Assembly: GCF_030817015.1 (NCBI RefSeq)
Contig: NZ_JAUSYS010000001.1
Span: 4,030,001 to 4,094,000 of the forward strand
DNA from: Arthrobacter sp. V1I7
Lineage (GTDB): Bacteria; Actinomycetota; Actinomycetes; Actinomycetales; Micrococcaceae
Length of the DNA: 64,000 nt
Direction: 5' to 3'
Position 1 is the stretch's first letter, and each line of letters opens with the position of its first letter. A model generated the notes under the pieces. It saw nothing but the letters and a program-made list of their open reading frames with translations, was not told where the DNA came from and did no database searches. The translations under genes and the position numbers were made by a program. This document shows positions 63,001-64,000 of this stretch, piece by piece.

Positions 63001-63118
63001 CGACGAGACCATCGAGGAATCGGGCGTCTTCGGCCGCGCCGCCGTCGAGCGTATTCTGGGCGGGAAGCTGGTGGAGGAGCGGTCTTTGGACGGCAGTCCA
63101 CTCGCCGCGCGCCTCTAG
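60026..63118 (+). CDS. dnaX: DNA polymerase III subunit gamma/tau
   Basis: 1030 residues from GTG 60026. The clamp-loader ATPase is at about 1-370: P-loop GPRGCGKTT, zinc ligands in CLNCAEG-CGKCASC, Walker B IIDEAHM, and the arginine-finger region ARILARC/PEPLMAYLELL. Residues 400-560 are Ala/Pro-rich linker; about 550-640 keep a tau-type helical domain (RRAWPEILQTLTKIKRSTWALVEPNAQV); 650-960 is again low-complexity, and the end (TIEESGVFGRAAVERILGGKLVEE) is conserved. It is much longer than the E. coli protein because of the disordered parts, as in related actinobacteria. recR follows. Confidence 0.95.
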   Translation: MTVTTALYRRYRPDSFADVIGQEHVTEPLMTALRKNRVNHAYLFSGPRGCGKTTSARILARCLNCAEGPTDTPCGKCASCVELARGGSGSLDVIEIDAASHGGVDDARDLRERATYAPVRDRYKIFIIDEAHMVTSAGFNALLKIVEEPPEHIKFIFATTEPDKVIGTIRSRTHHYPFRLVPPEPLMAYLELLCKQENVPVAPGVLSLVIRAGAGSVRDSLSVLDQLMAGAGPAGLDYELAVALLGYTHASLLDDVVEAVAASDAATVFRAVDRVIQTGHDPRRFVEDLLERFRDLIIVQAMPESAQSILRGMPADQIARMQNQAHNLGAAELSRAADVTNTALTDMTGATSPRLHLELLCARILLPSSEQSERGIAARIDRVERRLNYAGNDVGAPATAPTPAAAPVAVAAAPAAPVLAVAAAAPAPVAPAPVPVQAPVNAEAAAPTSPAPTQRDAGPAREQLTAPRVSTSDWPVDEAGAPTRTAPNPAVASPAPAQLAPSSPARPAPQQPQQPQQPQQENDRQMVAMATPAAPPAGGTGADVEVLRRAWPEILQTLTKIKRSTWALVEPNAQVGQFEGQVLTLAFTTSGLAGAFGRADHADNLRQAIHKTIGIDCQIHAVAAGSNSSASSEPNPKAPASPDVPTTSADAAWGLVPDSRQAASQPAPSAEPSPAPLAAEPSIVPVESHTLAPAASRAVHPPSSQRPDPMADAAPQVPRDAVAAAGPEAEPETLRTADPSGSYAYPDDDWGPPRDEDAPPIDEEPPMDWDPTVSSTPVAAPSAVASAPSAVRRKAAPAVAPDAAPSASVDVTPTPGSGDDPWARAVEQSPGVWTIGAESNVGGNARSADELPPQPAHQPEPEPEPKPKPPHYAPAAAQIPEYAAAASAGSDSAADSWGVPQPVPVGAALADRASIAAADIAPMTAPSTPVAAPQPARVAGPDPAMPAAQDTAGRQSLYQRLSNSPEAEAGRAKAPARAAAATSYVQDVPSADDETIEESGVFGRAAVERILGGKLVEERSLDGSPLAARL

Positions 63119-63172
63119 CCGCCCCGCACTGCCCCGGGTCCGCTGCCCACTCCCCTAACGAACGAGGACATT

Positions 63173-63772
63173 GTGTACGAAGGTGCAGTTCAAGAGCTGA
63201 TCGACGAGCTCGGACGCCTTCCGGGGGTCGGGCCCAAGTCCGCGCAACGGCTGGCTTTCCACATCCTGGAGGCCGACCCGCAGGACATGAAGCGGCTGGT
63301 TGACGCGATCACGATGGTCAAGGAACGGGTCAAGTTCTGTACCGTCTGCGGAAACGTCACCGAACAGGAACTCTGCAATATCTGCCGCGACCCGCGCCGC
63401 GACCCTTCGGTCATCTGCGTCGTCGAAGAATCCAAAGATGTGCTCGCGGTGGAGCGGACCCGTTCGTTTCGTGGCAGGTATCACGTGCTCGGCGGCGCGA
63501 TCAATCCTATTGCAGGCGTCGGCCCCGAACAGCTCCGGATCCGTGAACTCCTTACCCGGCTCAACGACGGCGCCATCCAGGAAATCATCATCGCGACCGA
63601 CCCCAACCTCGAAGGAGAGGCCACGGCAACGTATCTCGCCCGGATGCTCAAGTCGATCGGCATCGCGGTCACGCGGCTCGCCTCCGGGCTGCCGGTCGGC
63701 GGGGACCTCGAATATGCCGATGAAGTCACACTTGGCCGCGCTTTTGAAGGCCGCCGCAACGCGCTGAGCTGA
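63173..63772 (+). CDS. recR: Recombination mediator protein RecR
   Basis: 199 residues, GTG 63173 with GAGGAC upstream. The helix-hairpin-helix ([17 protein letters not shown]), the four-Cys zinc finger [16 protein letters not shown] and the Toprim domain ([25 protein letters not shown]) are all intact. RecR works with RecF and RecO to load RecA on gapped DNA. Its place after dnaX is conserved in bacteria. Confidence 0.96.
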   Translation: MYEGAVQELIDELGRLPGVGPKSAQRLAFHILEADPQDMKRLVDAITMVKERVKFCTVCGNVTEQELCNICRDPRRDPSVICVVEESKDVLAVERTRSFRGRYHVLGGAINPIAGVGPEQLRIRELLTRLNDGAIQEIIIATDPNLEGEATATYLARMLKSIGIAVTRLASGLPVGGDLEYADEVTLGRAFEGRRNALS

Positions 63773-63818
63773 CCTCGGCGCCCTCGGCACCCATCCGCCC
63801 GTCGCCGTATCTTCCCCG

Positions 63819-63897
63819 GGACATGTCCAGCCCCTGCGCCGAGCGATGGACATGATGCCCATATGCCCATCCCTCGCGGCCAAGGAAGGGCATGTCC
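63819..63897. repeat. 79-bp dispersed repeat, copy 2
   Basis: Same length as copy 1 at 59759 and alignable end to end. It lies 46 bases behind recR. Shorter GGAGGGCATGTCC units follow at 63911 and 63941. Confidence 0.75.
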
Positions 63898-63963
63898 ATT
63901 CGCGCCCAGCGGAGGGCATGTCCACTCCCCGCTACGAGCGGAGGGCATGTCCTGAGGGCCCGT

Positions 63964-64000
63964 GGACATGTCCAGCCCCCGCGCCCAGCAATGGACATGA
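63964..64000. repeat. 79-bp dispersed repeat, copy 3 (cut by window end)
   Basis: The last 37 bases repeat the opening of copy 2 (GGACATGTCCAGCCCC, then GCGCC-AGC-ATGGACATGA) with a few changes. The rest is outside the window. Confidence 0.65.

Overview
The window is from a high-GC Gram-positive actinobacterium, most likely Arthrobacter, Pseudarthrobacter or a close Micrococcaceae relative. The signs are frequent GTG/TTG starts with clear GGAGG-type ribosome sites, Ala/Pro-rich secreted proteins, many ROK and ABC sugar-uptake genes, and a small SRP RNA - dnaX - recR segment at the right end. It reads as an accessory carbohydrate/cyclitol metabolism region (about 1-47 kb) followed by more ordinary chromosome (47-64 kb).

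Region 1 (1-21.3 kb). Two ROK repressors bracket a seven-gene + strand run: a secreted TIM-barrel isomerase, a myo-inositol-1-phosphate-synthase-family cyclase, a UbiA prenyltransferase (EboC), a TIM-barrel/EboA fusion, EboB, EboE and EboF. A secreted PQQ-type sugar dehydrogenase follows in the same direction. This is an ebo-type metabolite biosynthesis/export cluster in which the usual 3-dehydroquinate-synthase-like EboD is absent and a different cyclitol-forming enzyme is present. A polyprenyl diphosphate synthase (15.1-16.2 kb), and further on an isopentenyl diphosphate isomerase (24.8 kb), could supply the prenyl donor. A sugar ABC transporter and a Gfo/Idh/MocA dehydrogenase complete the neighbourhood. 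The inferred product is a prenylated cyclitol or a related exported metabolite; this is the most interesting system in the window.

Region 2 (21.5-24.7 kb). A frameshifted IS256-family element and an IS110-family element lie side by side between an 8-bp direct repeat. The IS110 leader contains strong stem-loops, so it may hold a bridge RNA. A degraded ISL3-like fragment follows, then idi.

Region 3 (25.5-39.9 kb). A minus-strand block of three secreted proteins (multi-domain PQQ-type sugar dehydrogenase, cupredoxin-like lipoprotein, ThuA protein) is divergent from a complete sugar/polyol catabolic operon: Gfo/Idh/MocA dehydrogenase, TIM-barrel isomerase, ABC ATPase, two permeases, binding lipoprotein and a second TIM-barrel epimerase.

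Region 4 (40-53.5 kb). GNAT acetyltransferase, glycogen-debranching-like enzyme with a GT4 glycosyltransferase, DsbA/FrnE oxidoreductase, gluconate permease + gluconokinase with a divergent FadR-type regulator, TetR regulator, LytR_C membrane protein, HAD hydrolase, Stealth-type phosphotransferase, and a CpdA-like phosphoesterase broken by a single-base frameshift.

Region 5 (53.5-64 kb). Formaldehyde dehydrogenase, a glutathione peroxidase remnant, two paralogous secreted M23 peptidases with entirely different tandem-repeat tails, tRNA-Ser(GGA), SRP RNA, dnaX and recR. A 79-bp dispersed repeat occurs on both sides of the SRP RNA-dnaX-recR block.
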